Made by a program: the position numbers and the translations under genes. A stretch of DNA of 64,000 nt from Andalucia godoyi. Taxonomy: Eukaryota > Discoba > Jakobea > Jakobida > Andaluciidae. The stretch is from the NCBI GenBank assembly GCA_009859145.1, contig VRVR01000057.1, positions 1 through 64,000 on the forward strand, read 5' to 3'. Under the pieces are notes generated by a model that was given only the letters and a program-made list of their open reading frames with translations, had not been told where the DNA came from and did no database searches. The first letter of the stretch is position 1. Each line of letters starts with the position of its first letter. Positions 39,862 to 49,513 of this stretch are shown piece after piece.

Positions 39862-41391
39862 TCAGTCCTGGTGCGCAGAGAGGAGCTGGGACATGACCTG
39901 CAGTAATGACGACTGGGGCCCAGACGGTCCTGGAGTGACGTCGCCGCTAACTTCCCACAGCATGATCCCGCCCAACGACTGCGATTGCACGTAGTTCACG
40001 AAGGTCTGCACAAGCAATGCATCCGCGTACGAGACAAATGGCTGGGAATAGGTGTCCTGTGTTCCAGAGGGAGTCCACTGTCCGTCGCGGTATGCCCAGA
40101 CTCCCGACACGGCACCTGCGTCCTGCCATGCGTGTGCTGCAAAGACACCCGCATCTACCAACTGCGAGATGTATGCATACGTAAATGTTCCGGAGCACGC
40201 ATTGGTAGATTTCGGGTCTGTGGAGCATCCAGGATCGTCGCCATTGCCACGCGCAACACCGCTAAAGTGCTGGAAGAGCCCGGCACTGGACCCGGCTGGC
40301 ACGCCCGTCAACATGCATCCGTACGCAGGCGCGCCAATGACGATTTTCTGCCGAGGAACGCCGAACACGTCCTGCAGGGTATGGACGGATCCTTCAACGG
40401 AAAAATCGGGCTTGTAAGGAGACGCGGGATCTGCGGTCAAGCTCGTGAGGAATCCAGTGTCTGCAACATCGGAGGCATCCCACGTTCCATGGAAGTCGTA
40501 CGTCATCACATCAACATAGTCTACATTCTCGCGCAAGGATTTCCAGTTGTCTGCTCCGACTGTCTCGAGCCACGAAGGATCCGCAACGACCGCCATTGAA
40601 ATGATGTACCGCGTTCCAATCACCTTGCGCAGGTTCGCTACCAAGGCCGCGTACTGCGTTGCCATTTCTCTCGTGATTGGAATTGGTTCAAAGTCCAAAT
40701 CAACACCGTCGATACCAGTCTTGTCGAGAACCAGCTTGACAGAGGATGCAAATCGGTCCGAATTCTTGAAGGCTTGGGAGAATGACGCGTCGCTACCTGC
40801 CCCGCCGATAGAAACCAGTTTCCTCAGCGAACCTTTTGTGTTCTGCAGCGCCATGAACGCCTGGAAGCTTCCGTAGCCCAAAGCATCCCGAACACCGCCG
40901 TCGCCGGGCGCACGTCCACGCCCAAGATCAGAATCAGGCACACTCGTAGTGCAACTGCATATCGCAGGCTCTGCGCTGCAAACGCCAAGCGGACCGAAGA
41001 ACGCGTCATAGTTGACAAACGTGGGCGAGCGTCGCAGATCAGCTCCCGGGTCGCTGAAGCACACCGATCCGTCATCACTGACCTCCAGGAATGCATAGGA
41101 AAGTGCATTCATGTGCTCAATCTTTGCACGAAAGTCTGCATTCGATGCAATCGACCCGTTCGAGCCCATCGCTCCTGGAACGGGATAACTGTCGCACGAC
41201 CAGTCCGTCCAGTACGTCATCACAAACCGCTCCTTGCTTGCCGCCCACACCAAGTCCGCATCCTTCACCACACGCCCCGCATGTGCATGGCAAACGTCCG
41301 CACATGACCCCCAAACAACTGCCGCTGCAAATACAATACACGCAGACCGCAGCACACACCGTAATGATGAGGACAGCCCCGCCGCTGCCAT
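39862..41391 (-). CDS. Secreted GH18 chitinase
   Basis: A 509-residue protein from the ATG at 41391, with a signal peptide (~1-37, hydrophobic core CIVFAAAVVWGSC). The GH18 catalytic motif GIDGVDLDFEP (D-x-x-D-x-D-x-E) is intact, with Glu the acid/base. Also seen: the substrate-binding GGAGS strand, MTYDFHGTWD, and IMLWEVSGD near the end. The enzyme cleaves beta-1,4-GlcNAc polymers by substrate-assisted catalysis. No separate chitin-binding domain is visible. The upstream 41 in-frame residues are left out because the signal peptide would otherwise be internal. Secretion suggests food digestion or wall/cyst remodelling. Confidence 0.92.
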   Translation of the reverse strand: MAAAGLSSSLRCVLRSACIVFAAAVVWGSCADVCHAHAGRVVKDADLVWAASKERFVMTYWTDWSCDSYPVPGAMGSNGSIASNADFRAKIEHMNALSYAFLEVSDDGSVCFSDPGADLRRSPTFVNYDAFFGPLGVCSAEPAICSCTTSVPDSDLGRGRAPGDGGVRDALGYGSFQAFMALQNTKGSLRKLVSIGGAGSDASFSQAFKNSDRFASSVKLVLDKTGIDGVDLDFEPIPITREMATQYAALVANLRKVIGTRYIISMAVVADPSWLETVGADNWKSLRENVDYVDVMTYDFHGTWDASDVADTGFLTSLTADPASPYKPDFSVEGSVHTLQDVFGVPRQKIVIGAPAYGCMLTGVPAGSSAGLFQHFSGVARGNGDDPGCSTDPKSTNACSGTFTYAYISQLVDAGVFAAHAWQDAGAVSGVWAYRDGQWTPSGTQDTYSQPFVSYADALLVQTFVNYVQSQSLGGIMLWEVSGDVTPGPSGPQSSLLQVMSQLLSAHQD

Positions 41392-41705
41392 ACTTCCTTT
41401 ATTTTCCTTTATTTTTCTTTGCGCACTGCGGGACCGCGTGAATGCTGTGTTTAGACTGTGGTCGCGATCACCCGTCGGCCCTCCGATGCTCCTCTTCGCT
41501 CGTCCGTCATCCATTCGTCATGCACCGTGCCATTCGTCACACCCGTCGTTCTGAGCCGCAATCAATCGCAACTCTCAAGTGATGCCAAAACGCAAGACTA
41601 CAATTCGTACCTACTGTTTCCGTATTGCATCGTACCTATTGTGCATTGCAGTGCTCCGAGCTGAAGCCCTCCGAGTTGCTCCGATAGCGGGAGACCTGGA
41701 ACGAG

Positions 41706-41765
<60 letters not shown>
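41392..41765. other. Divergent promoter region with (GA)n
   Basis: About 370 bases between the chitinase (minus) and ALDH (plus) starts. It ends in a (GA)n run that touches the ALDH ATG. No gene is seen. Confidence 0.75.
41709..41765. repeat. (GA)n tract touching the ALDH start codon
   Basis: GA dinucleotide run on the sense strand directly joined to the ATG at 41766. Confidence 0.95.
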
Positions 41766-41769
<4 letters not shown>

Positions 41770-43301
41770 GTGGAAAGATGGAAGGGGTTGTTCACTACGA
41801 CTTGTTTGTGTCAGGGGCCAAGGTGCGCGGCCAGGGTCCTGTGCTGCATGTGCAGAATCCCGGGACGCTGGAGCTTGCGTACACGTGCAGCACCGCGAGT
41901 AGTGCGGATGTGGAGGCTGCGTTTGCGAGTGCGTCTGCAGCGTATGTGTCTGGGGCATGGTCGAACTCGATGAGTGCTCGGGAGCGTGGACGGGTGCTGT
42001 TCCGGGCGTCAGAGCTGATCCGGGAGCAAGCGGACTTCCTGGCGATGTTGGACTGCGTGTCAACGGGGCGGCCGATTCGGGAGTTGCGGGCGCAGGCGGG
42101 GCGGATTGCAGAGTGGTTCGAGTACTTCGCGGGAGTTCTGCAGGCGCTCGAGGGACAGGTGACGCCGTTTGCGGGACAGTATCTGAACTATGTTCGGCGA
42201 GTGCCGCTAGGTGTTGTGGCGCACTTCACGGCGTTCAACCACCCGTTGCTGCTTGCAGCAAAGAAGCTGGCGCCGGCACTGGCGGCTGGAAATACAGTCG
42301 TGCTCAAGCCGTCGGAACTGGCCCCGGCCTCCACGTACGAGCTTGCGTATCTGCTGAAGAAGGCCGGGTTGCCAGACGGAGTGCTCAACATCGTGAACGG
42401 CGTCGGCGCGGAAACAGGTGCGGCAATGCTCAGGCTGCCGTTTGCAAAGTTTGACATTACGGGTGGCGATGCTGCGGGAAAGCTCGTTGCACAGGCCGCT
42501 GGGAAGTTCCTGGCGCACTGCACTTGCGAACTTGGAGGCTCGGCCCCGGTGCTGGTCTTTGCTGACGCAGACATCGATCAAGCGGTCAATGGCGTCTTGT
42601 TTGGGGCATTCATTGCGTCTGGACAGACGTGCATCGCTGCAAAACGCATCATGGTCGAGCGGTCCATCTACAATGTCTTTGTGCCGAAGCTGGTGGAGAG
42701 GGTCAAGGCAATCCAGCTCGGGGTTCCCACGGATGAGTCGACGCAGATGGGACCCGTTGTGTCTGCGCTGCAGCTTGCCAAGATCGAGTCGGCAGTAAAC
42801 GAGGCAGTAAACGACGGCGCGCAGATTCTGTGCGGTGGCAGGCAAGCCGCAAAAACAGATGCTCTCAAGGGCCACTACTACGAGCCTACCGTGCTTGGAA
42901 ACGTGCGAAAGGAGATGTTCTGCATGCGCGACGAGATCTTCGGTCCGGTCATCTGCGTACATCCCTTTGATTCCGAGCAAGAGGCTCTGGACCTTGCGAA
43001 CAACACACGGTATGGACTCGGTGCTGCCGTCTGGACACTCAACGTCAAGAAGGCGCATCGCGTAGCGCATCGCATCAAGGCTGGCATCGTCTGGATCAAC
43101 TCCCACCACAGAAACGACCCGTCCAGTCCATGGGGCGGTTTCGGAGACTCTGGAATGGGCCGCGAAAACGGCATGGAAGCTCTTCGCGAGTACACGCAGA
43201 CCCAGAGCATTGTTGTCGAGCTTTCCGATGCTCCATTCGACTGGTTCGCAGCCACGGCAACCAAAACGGCATCTGCACACGGCAGCATCCGCTACAACTA
43301 A
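41766..43301 (+). CDS. NAD(P)-dependent aldehyde dehydrogenase
   Basis: A 511-residue ALDH superfamily enzyme. FNHPLLLAAKKLAPALAAGN and VVLKPSELAP bind the cofactor; the general base Glu is in CTCELGGSAPV and the nucleophile Cys in SGQTCIAAKR. The C-terminal WINSHHRNDPSSPWGGFGDS differs from typical betaine aldehyde dehydrogenase and recalls aromatic or semialdehyde-type enzymes. No targeting peptide. The neighbours are an alcohol dehydrogenase (convergent, 144 bases away) and an ACMSD-like amidohydrolase, so a role in a catabolic route is inferred. The exact substrate is unknown. Confidence 0.93.
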
Positions 43302-43444
43302 TGGATTGCATTATGGTACGTGTACATTTTTTTAATTATTATTCAATAATAATAATAACAAGAACAGCGGGATGGGGTATATGAAAATGAAGTGGGAAGA
43401 CGGATGGATGAACTTTGTAAACGTACATGCATTGTTTTTGGCTT

Positions 43445-44638
43445 TCATTCCTCGGAGAGAACAAGGACAGGCTTGATCGTCTTGCCGGAGAGGGAGTCCT
43501 GGACAGCTTGGTTGATATCACCGAGACCTCCCGTGTAGTACGTGATGATTTTCTCGAATGGGAATCGTCCTTGGGCATGGAGCTCGATGAGACGCGGCAG
43601 AAACACCTTTGAGATCGCATCGCCCTGAATGACGCCTCGGATGGTCCGACCAAGCAAGATTTTATCCATCGGCAGCTGGACCGTAGTCCCCGGTGCAGAG
43701 CCCCCGACAAGCGCACACACGCCCGTAGGTCTCAGGGCTTCGAACGCCGTGCGCAACACCTCGGCATTCCCCGTCGTATCGATCGCATACTCGATTCCCG
43801 CAACACCGCCTGCCGTCGTCGTCGCACCAGACGCGACGCACGCTGCAATCTCGGCGATGACCTGGTCTCGTGATTTGCCGCGCGAGTTGATGACGTGAGT
43901 GCAGCCAAGCTCAGAAGCGAGTGTGAGCCGCGAGTCGTGCAGATCCACCCCAATGATGGTCGTGCATCCCGCAACGACCGCTCCCATCACCGCCGCAAGG
44001 CCCACAGCACCCGTGCCAAACACCGCAATCGACGCCCCTGCCGCCGGCTTCAGCGCATTCAGCACCGCACCCATCCCCGTCTGAAGCCCACAGCCCAGCG
44101 GCGCAAGTCGCTTCAACGGAATCCGAAACCGTTGCAAGTACTCCTTGTTCAGCTTGACGCAGTTCGCCGCGTACACGATCGTCCGAGTCGCGTGCGACGA
44201 CTGCCCGAAAAAGTGCGAGCCAATGCAAGTCCCAGCCCCAGCCCCAGCCCCCGCCTCGCTGGACTGCTCCGACCATGCCTTTTCCACCGTTGCGAAATTT
44301 GCGCGGTGGGCAGTGCAGTATGACGGTTTTCCTGCCAAGCAGTTCACACATGCCCCGCAACTGCCGTACGAAACCATCACCCAGTCCCCTACTTCGAAAC
44401 TACAGCCGCTGTCAGGCCCGCCCACCACCTCGACTACTCCGCATCCTTCGTGGCCCAGCACGCACGGGAAGGGGGTAGGGATGTGCCCATCGCGCACTGC
44501 AACGTCTGTGTGGCACACCCCGGATGCAACAACGCGGATCAAAAGCTCGTTCGCGCGCGGAACCCTCGAAAACGTCAGCTCCGTAAGCCGAAATGGACTG
44601 CCCACAGAATCCACTACTGCCGCTTGAACCGCTGACAT
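43445..44638 (-). CDS. Zinc-dependent alcohol dehydrogenase (MDR family)
   Basis: A 397-residue medium-chain dehydrogenase. Catalytic zinc ligands: Cys42 (GVCHTD) and His63 in the GHEGCGVVE motif. The structural zinc is held by four Cys in SCGACVNCLAGKPSYC (94-108). The Rossmann motif is GTGAVGLAAV. Length and the long spacing resemble aryl/benzyl alcohol or class III-like dehydrogenases. A short Gly/Ala-rich insertion (AGAGAGAGTC) precedes a SHFFGQSS segment. It oxidises an alcohol to the aldehyde that the convergent ALDH could take on. Substrate is inferred only from context. Confidence 0.92.
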   Translation of the reverse strand: MSAVQAAVVDSVGSPFRLTELTFSRVPRANELLIRVVASGVCHTDVAVRDGHIPTPFPCVLGHEGCGVVEVVGGPDSGCSFEVGDWVMVSYGSCGACVNCLAGKPSYCTAHRANFATVEKAWSEQSSEAGAGAGAGTCIGSHFFGQSSHATRTIVYAANCVKLNKEYLQRFRIPLKRLAPLGCGLQTGMGAVLNALKPAAGASIAVFGTGAVGLAAVMGAVVAGCTTIIGVDLHDSRLTLASELGCTHVINSRGKSRDQVIAEIAACVASGATTTAGGVAGIEYAIDTTGNAEVLRTAFEALRPTGVCALVGGSAPGTTVQLPMDKILLGRTIRGVIQGDAISKVFLPRLIELHAQGRFPFEKIITYYTGGLGDINQAVQDSLSGKTIKPVLVLSEE

Positions 44639-45014
44639 TTCCGTACTGGATCTCTTTTCTTTTTTCTAGGCGGGGGGTAAAAAACAAGACAAAAAAAACA
44701 ATTAAATTTAATATATATATATGTAACTAATATTTTCCAATCCGAACGCAGCCAGATTCATTGAGAAAAGACATTGGTGCGAGCCAACGGGAAGGGGGTT
44801 TCAGTGGCCTGCGGGGACATTCCCCACTGCAGAAAAGACAAAGCATCAGGTGATGCAACAGTGGGGCTGATGCAAAAAAAACAAGAACTACGACGGACGG
44901 AAATTCGTCGGTTTTTGCGGATTAAAAAAAAGAAGAGCGGTCTGAGAGTGTGGAATAGATCTGGAAGCTTATTCTGTGCACAAAAAAAAAGGCGCTGAGG
45001 AAAAGAAAAGAAAC
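44639..45014. other. Intergenic, no gene seen
   Basis: About 375 bases between the divergent ADH and the frameshifted secreted gene, with an AT-rich (TA)n spot near 44712-44721 and several A-runs. Confidence 0.6.
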
Positions 45015-45489
45015 ATGAGAATGATGAGCGAGAGAAGGGGTAGAGGAGAGTCGCTGCAGCTGGTTGTGATTGTGGTGATGGCGCTGGCGCTGGCTGCGGC
45101 TGGACTGCTGGTGGTTCCGAGTGCAAGAGCCGAAGTGCACTTTGACGCGACGTGTGTGCAGGTCAATGAGACGCTGAATGCAACGAAGATGGCGGAGCTG
45201 TACCGGCCAAATGCAATCTTGCTTGCGACAGTCTCGAATGCACCCCGGACACTCAAGCGCTCATCGAGGACTACTTCACCATGTTTCTCAAGAAGGAGCC
45301 GTACGGAATGGTGAACACGCAGTACTTTTATCCGGGCTGCAACACATCCATTGACCTTGGCGTGTACATTTTTGGGCTCATAGATACGACGGCAAGTGCC
45401 ACGACGTCGTTGCGAGGTACACCTATGTCTACACATACGCGGACGGCATGTGGAAAAATCATGCGCCACCACTCGTCGGCAATGCCTGA
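45015..45489 (+). pseudogene. Secreted Cys-containing protein gene with two frame changes
   Basis: The ATG at 45015 opens a clear signal peptide (hydrophobic core VVIVVMALALAAAGLLV, cleavage near ARAE). Coding potential then moves to other frames: a Cys-rich stretch (about 45171-45370; includes CNLACDSLECTPD and YFYPGCNTSID), then another (about 45380-45489; YDGKCHDVVARYTYVY) ending at a TGA at 45487-45489. The first change lies between ~45150 and 45230, the second near the T-run at ~45368. Total length would be about 150 residues with six or more Cys. Either a recent pseudogene or two indel errors in the assembly; the second falls at a homopolymer. No family is recognised. Confidence 0.5.
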
Positions 45490-45758
45490 GATCGAAGCCG
45501 CGCCTACCAGCGCCGACCCCCCTCGTTTCCCGTTCCCCTGCAGTCGCGCACGTGCTCCTCCCATTTCCATCCTCTCCGGCCTCCTTCTCTTGCGAGTGAG
45601 TGAGTGAGCGAGACGAGACGAGAGGCCGATATGATTGCTCGGTTGCTTGTTTTTACTTGTTAAAAAACATGGGGAATTTTTGGTAATACAATACGATGAT
45701 GAACCAAAAGCATAGGTTGGAAAGCCCACATTCTTTTTTATCCTACCTTTTTTTATTC

Positions 45759-46973
45759 TTAGACAATGTTGATTCCAAGGATCTTCTTGGCGTTTCGGTT
45801 GCGGATTGCGCACTGAATGTCGTCGCTCTCGACGGAGTCCATGGCGCGGTAGTTTCGATCGACCGAGTCCCATCGTGGACAAGCACCTTGCTGGTCATGG
45901 CCGCTGTCGACTTGACGGAAGAACGGATGGTCGGTTCCAAACATGATTCGATCGTGAGCGGCAAACTCGATGGCGGTTCGGAGAGCGGCGGGGTGGTATG
46001 CAATGGCGTCGTAGAAGAGGTTTTCGCGGAGATACGCGGAAGGGTCTGTCTTTTTCAGGCGGTTGGGCCCGTGTGCAAGATGAAAGTCGTGGGCGACGCA
46101 CGAGTCGAGACGACCGGCAAGGTACGGCAGACATCCACCGGCATGGGCTGCGAGGATGCGGAGATTCGGGAAGCGATCGTAGACGCCGGAAAGGACGATC
46201 TTGGCGACGGCCGCCGTTGTTTCGAATGGAAATCCGAGGGCGAGGAGCAGCGCATGGCCGTACTGGGTGCCGAGCTGCTCCGGCGCCCCAAGACCGTAGT
46301 GCGGATGGAGAAACAGCATCAAGCCCGTGTCCTCGGCTGCCTTGTACAGCTCGTCCCGCGCCGGGTCGTCCACATTCGTCGAACCGATGATCACGCCCTT
46401 CAGATTCGGGCAGTGTGCGGCAATGCGGTGCAGCTCGGCGGCGGCGTGTGTCGCGTGGTCCGGCAGTCCAAGAGGAAGCATGCCAAATCCCGAAAACCGC
46501 GTCGGGTGCTCCGCGCACATCGCTTGTAAATCATCGTTCAGCACGCGACAAAAGTCGACAGCACTGCACGCCTGCTGCGAAACCCCGTCGTGCAGCCATC
46601 CCCCTGTCGTCAGCGTTGATCCCGGCTCGACATTTGTCGACAGGAAGTCCAACCATGGATTTGCAGTCGACAGCACCGAGTGGGCAATGTGGTGCGTGTC
46701 CATAAACGAGAGCTTGTACGACGGGTCCCAGAACTCGGGACCCACGGGTCGCCCGCTTCCTGTCGTCGCACCCGCCTCTTCATGCGGCAAAATCAGCAGC
46801 CGCTCCACCGCATCTCCACTGGCACTATTCGCACGAAATAGACGCGGCACGCTCGCCCGGCTTCGCAGAAGCGACACATATCGCGGAAGATACACGTGCG
46901 AATGGACATCCACACTCCAGCTCGAGTACCCATCCGTTGACTCGCTCTGTACACGCTCCGACAACTTTGCCAT
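45759..46973 (-). CDS. ACMSD-type metal-dependent amidohydrolase/decarboxylase
   Basis: A 404-residue TIM-barrel protein of the amidohydrolase-2 family, starting at the ATG at 46973 after a purine-rich leader. Metal-binding features: DVHSHVY (H-x-H) near the N-terminus, a His in LFLHPHYGLG, a His in RILAAHAGGCLPY, and the Asp in IMFGTDHPFF. The layout matches ACMSD (2-amino-3-carboxymuconate-6-semialdehyde decarboxylase) and related aromatic acid decarboxylases. ACMSD acts in tryptophan/kynurenine breakdown, and its product is oxidised by an aldehyde dehydrogenase; an ALDH gene lies 2.5 kb away. Other reactions in the family (for example gamma-resorcylate decarboxylation) remain possible. Confidence 0.85.
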   Translation of the reverse strand: MAKLSERVQSESTDGYSSWSVDVHSHVYLPRYVSLLRSRASVPRLFRANSASGDAVERLLILPHEEAGATTGSGRPVGPEFWDPSYKLSFMDTHHIAHSVLSTANPWLDFLSTNVEPGSTLTTGGWLHDGVSQQACSAVDFCRVLNDDLQAMCAEHPTRFSGFGMLPLGLPDHATHAAAELHRIAAHCPNLKGVIIGSTNVDDPARDELYKAAEDTGLMLFLHPHYGLGAPEQLGTQYGHALLLALGFPFETTAAVAKIVLSGVYDRFPNLRILAAHAGGCLPYLAGRLDSCVAHDFHLAHGPNRLKKTDPSAYLRENLFYDAIAYHPAALRTAIEFAAHDRIMFGTDHPFFRQVDSGHDQQGACPRWDSVDRNYRAMDSVESDDIQCAIRNRNAKKILGINIV

Positions 46974-47312
46974 CTTCTTCTCTTTTCTTCTTTTCTCCTC
47001 TGTTTTTTTTTTCTTTTTACTTGAATATATATATATATATATATACAGTTTTTCATTGCATGAAGCTGATGTCTTCCGTCTTCTTTTGCGGTCGGTCCGA
47101 ACTGACCGCAATTGCATGCTTGTGATTGCACGATACGCCTCGGGGGAAAACGGTTCTTTCGGGCATTAAAATTGGGGAAATTGTCCGCCTGTGCATTTTC
47201 CTTTGCTCGATTTGCTGTTGCGTTTCTTATTATGTATTTGTTGCTTTAGATTTTTTCAATTTTTTGGTGGTGTGCTGAGTGTATCTTTTATATTTATTGC
47301 GTAGCGTTGAGA
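46974..47312. other. Divergent promoter region
   Basis: About 340 bases. A purine-rich leader (as read on the minus strand) precedes the amidohydrolase ATG, followed by a (TA)n run at about 47027-47045. No gene is seen. Confidence 0.7.
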
Positions 47313-49376
47313 ATGGGAAAAGCAAAGGAGAAGGGAACGGCGGCGAAAGCAGTGGGAGGAAGGAAAGGACGAGGAGGAGGAGGAGGAGGAGAAGGAGGAG
47401 GAGGACTGCGACTGTCGACGCAGCTTGAGAAGAGCACTAGGAACTCGAATGGCAAATGGATGTGTCCTGGGTTGCTTGTTCCGCTGACGGAGCATTGGCG
47501 GTCGGCACCCATCTACCATCTTCGCCCGTCTGAGCTGCTGCATATTCTGACCCACTACCCCGTCCAAGGCCCGTGCATCCTCGCATCCGACCCTGCGTAC
47601 CTTGCGTTTCTGCGGGACCAGTTCCAGTCATCTGCATCGCCGACATCGACGACATCAACGTCGACATCGACGGCAGAGGTCGCAGATCTACACACGTTTC
47701 TCGCATACTCGCTGCCGCACCCGTCCCTCGCGCCACTTCACCCGCTTTTGGACCCCGCCAAAATTGATTCCGCCAAAATACTCGCTCCGTCTGTCTTTTT
47801 CCATCTCTGGAAGCACTCATTTTCATCCCCGTCGTCATTGTCATCGTCGTCGTCGTTGCGGAGCGCACCTGCACGATTTCCCCATGTTGCCGCCTTTTTC
47901 TGTTCTGCACAATTCCTTTCATCCTACCCAAGCAACGACCGTAGGGACGCTGCGCATGATGATCACCAAGAAGATGGGGAACGGGATGAGGACGAGGACG
48001 AGGACGAGGAGATGCGGACGAGGAGGATGGAGCGGGACCGGGAAGAGCAGGCGGTGGCGGGGATGCTGGGCGAGGCACATGTGCTGTATTCGTGGGCGGG
48101 AGATCGTCGGACATATCGAGCGTTTTGGGACATGTTGACGCGACGAATGTCGTGCGAGGAGCACCCTTCCTGTTTCGGGAAATCCGCGATTGCCCGCAGC
48201 GCCATTGCCCACGATCCCGAGCTCGTGCGCGAGTGGGCACGGACGCTGGGCACCCAGCGGCGCATCGCTCGCATCCGAGACCTCTTGGCTGACGTCGTTC
48301 CGCTTCACTTCTGGTCGGCGGACGTCGATTCCAGTCCGGGCAACGAGGACAGCGCGGGACACGGCGCGAGTGATGAACGAGAGCAGCAAAGACAGCACCA
48401 AAGGGAGAGTGTTCAGGAGCGGAGGGATGAGGAATGGGACTACGTGCACATTGACCGAAACGTGGGAAGCGGGGCAAGTGGACTGCTACCCCACCACAAA
48501 AGCACAAAGAGGAGTGGCGGCGGATCTGATGGTGGAGCTTCCTGCTCGTGTGTAATGCTGCGTAATGCTCCGTCGTCTGTGACGGTCGTCAACTGCCTCG
48601 CTTGTGAGAACCGTGCCTTGATGCTCGAGTGTGATGTGCATTCTCATGGGTATGGTGGGTGGTGTGGGAATCAGAGGCTGCGGCGTGGCGAGTATGCCCG
48701 GATGGAGCTGTTTCGAACGGAGGACGGACGAGGGGTTGGGGTTCGGGCTGCGGGGTGCGTGCAGACTGGGCAGCTTGTGGTGGAGTACTGCGGCGTCGTG
48801 AGGACGCGGAGTGCGTATGAGCGAGATCTGGGTCGGTACCGAAAGATGGGGAAGCTGCAGTACGCGATGGATCTGGACGCCACGCACGTAATCGATGCAA
48901 CCGAAAAGGGCAATTGGGGCCGATTTCTGAACCATTCGTGCGCTCCGAACTGCAAGACGCAAATCTGGACTGTCGATGGCCAGCCGCGCGTCGGCATCTA
49001 CGCGATCCGCGATATTCCAACAGGAGAGGAGCTCACATATGACTATCGCTTCGAATGGTTCTCAAAGGACGGCGTCGAATCGTGCAGATGCGGAGCCCCG
49101 AATTGCCGAGGCATCATTGGAACCATCCGAAACCACGCAGCCTCTGGCGTATCACTCGCCTCTCCGTCTCTGGCGGAAACATCGAAAAATGCGTCTCAGT
49201 CGAAGAACAAGAACAAGAACAAGAACAAGAACAAGGTCAAGGACAGGGACATGGACAAGGACAAGGACAAGAAGGGCGCAGCGGGAGCGCAGATCAAGGT
49301 CGATGCTTTTTTCAGAGCCGCAAGAAAATCACCATCATCGTCATCCACGACCATCAACCGCACAAAGTCTGCGTGA
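47313..49376 (+). CDS. SET-domain histone methyltransferase, SET2/ASH1/NSD class
   Basis: A 687-residue protein from the ATG at 47313. The N-terminus has a Gly-rich basic patch. The middle is poorly conserved with an acidic EDEDEDEEM stretch. An AWS-like segment (CLACENRALMLECDVHSHGYGGWCGNQ) comes before the SET domain (~465-590), which has VVEYCGVV, RFLNHSCAPNC and EELTYDYRF. The post-SET motif is CRCGAPNCRGIIG. This order (AWS-SET-postSET) belongs to SET2/ASH1/NSD enzymes that methylate H3K36. The AWS region seems to lack one usual Cys. The tail is a hexamer-encoded Lys/Asn/Asp repeat followed by QIKVDAFF, which fits a PCNA-interacting (PIP) box. Confidence 0.88.
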   Translation: MGKAKEKGTAAKAVGGRKGRGGGGGGEGGGGLRLSTQLEKSTRNSNGKWMCPGLLVPLTEHWRSAPIYHLRPSELLHILTHYPVQGPCILASDPAYLAFLRDQFQSSASPTSTTSTSTSTAEVADLHTFLAYSLPHPSLAPLHPLLDPAKIDSAKILAPSVFFHLWKHSFSSPSSLSSSSSLRSAPARFPHVAAFFCSAQFLSSYPSNDRRDAAHDDHQEDGERDEDEDEDEEMRTRRMERDREEQAVAGMLGEAHVLYSWAGDRRTYRAFWDMLTRRMSCEEHPSCFGKSAIARSAIAHDPELVREWARTLGTQRRIARIRDLLADVVPLHFWSADVDSSPGNEDSAGHGASDEREQQRQHQRESVQERRDEEWDYVHIDRNVGSGASGLLPHHKSTKRSGGGSDGGASCSCVMLRNAPSSVTVVNCLACENRALMLECDVHSHGYGGWCGNQRLRRGEYARMELFRTEDGRGVGVRAAGCVQTGQLVVEYCGVVRTRSAYERDLGRYRKMGKLQYAMDLDATHVIDATEKGNWGRFLNHSCAPNCKTQIWTVDGQPRVGIYAIRDIPTGEELTYDYRFEWFSKDGVESCRCGAPNCRGIIGTIRNHAASGVSLASPSLAETSKNASQSKNKNKNKNKNKVKDRDMDKDKDKKGAAGAQIKVDAFFRAARKSPSSSSTTINRTKSA

Positions 49377-49513
49377 CGCCCATCATGACTTGTCGTTTAG
49401 CGGACACGAACACCGCAAGCAGATCGATCAAGATGAAGAAATTAGAACGTATAATTTATTGCTCACCTTCGCTCACTTACTCTCTCACCCATTCACTCGC
49501 TTCCAGTGCAGGC

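Noticed and set aside
42207-43280. 357-residue minus-strand ORF antisense to ALDH
   Set aside because: Complete overlap with a clear ALDH gene, composition rich in Arg/Cys/His typical of antisense frames.
47313-47420. Gly/Arg-rich start of the SET protein as an RGG RNA-binding domain
   Set aside because: The Gly run comes from a (GGA)n microsatellite and lacks spaced RGG units.
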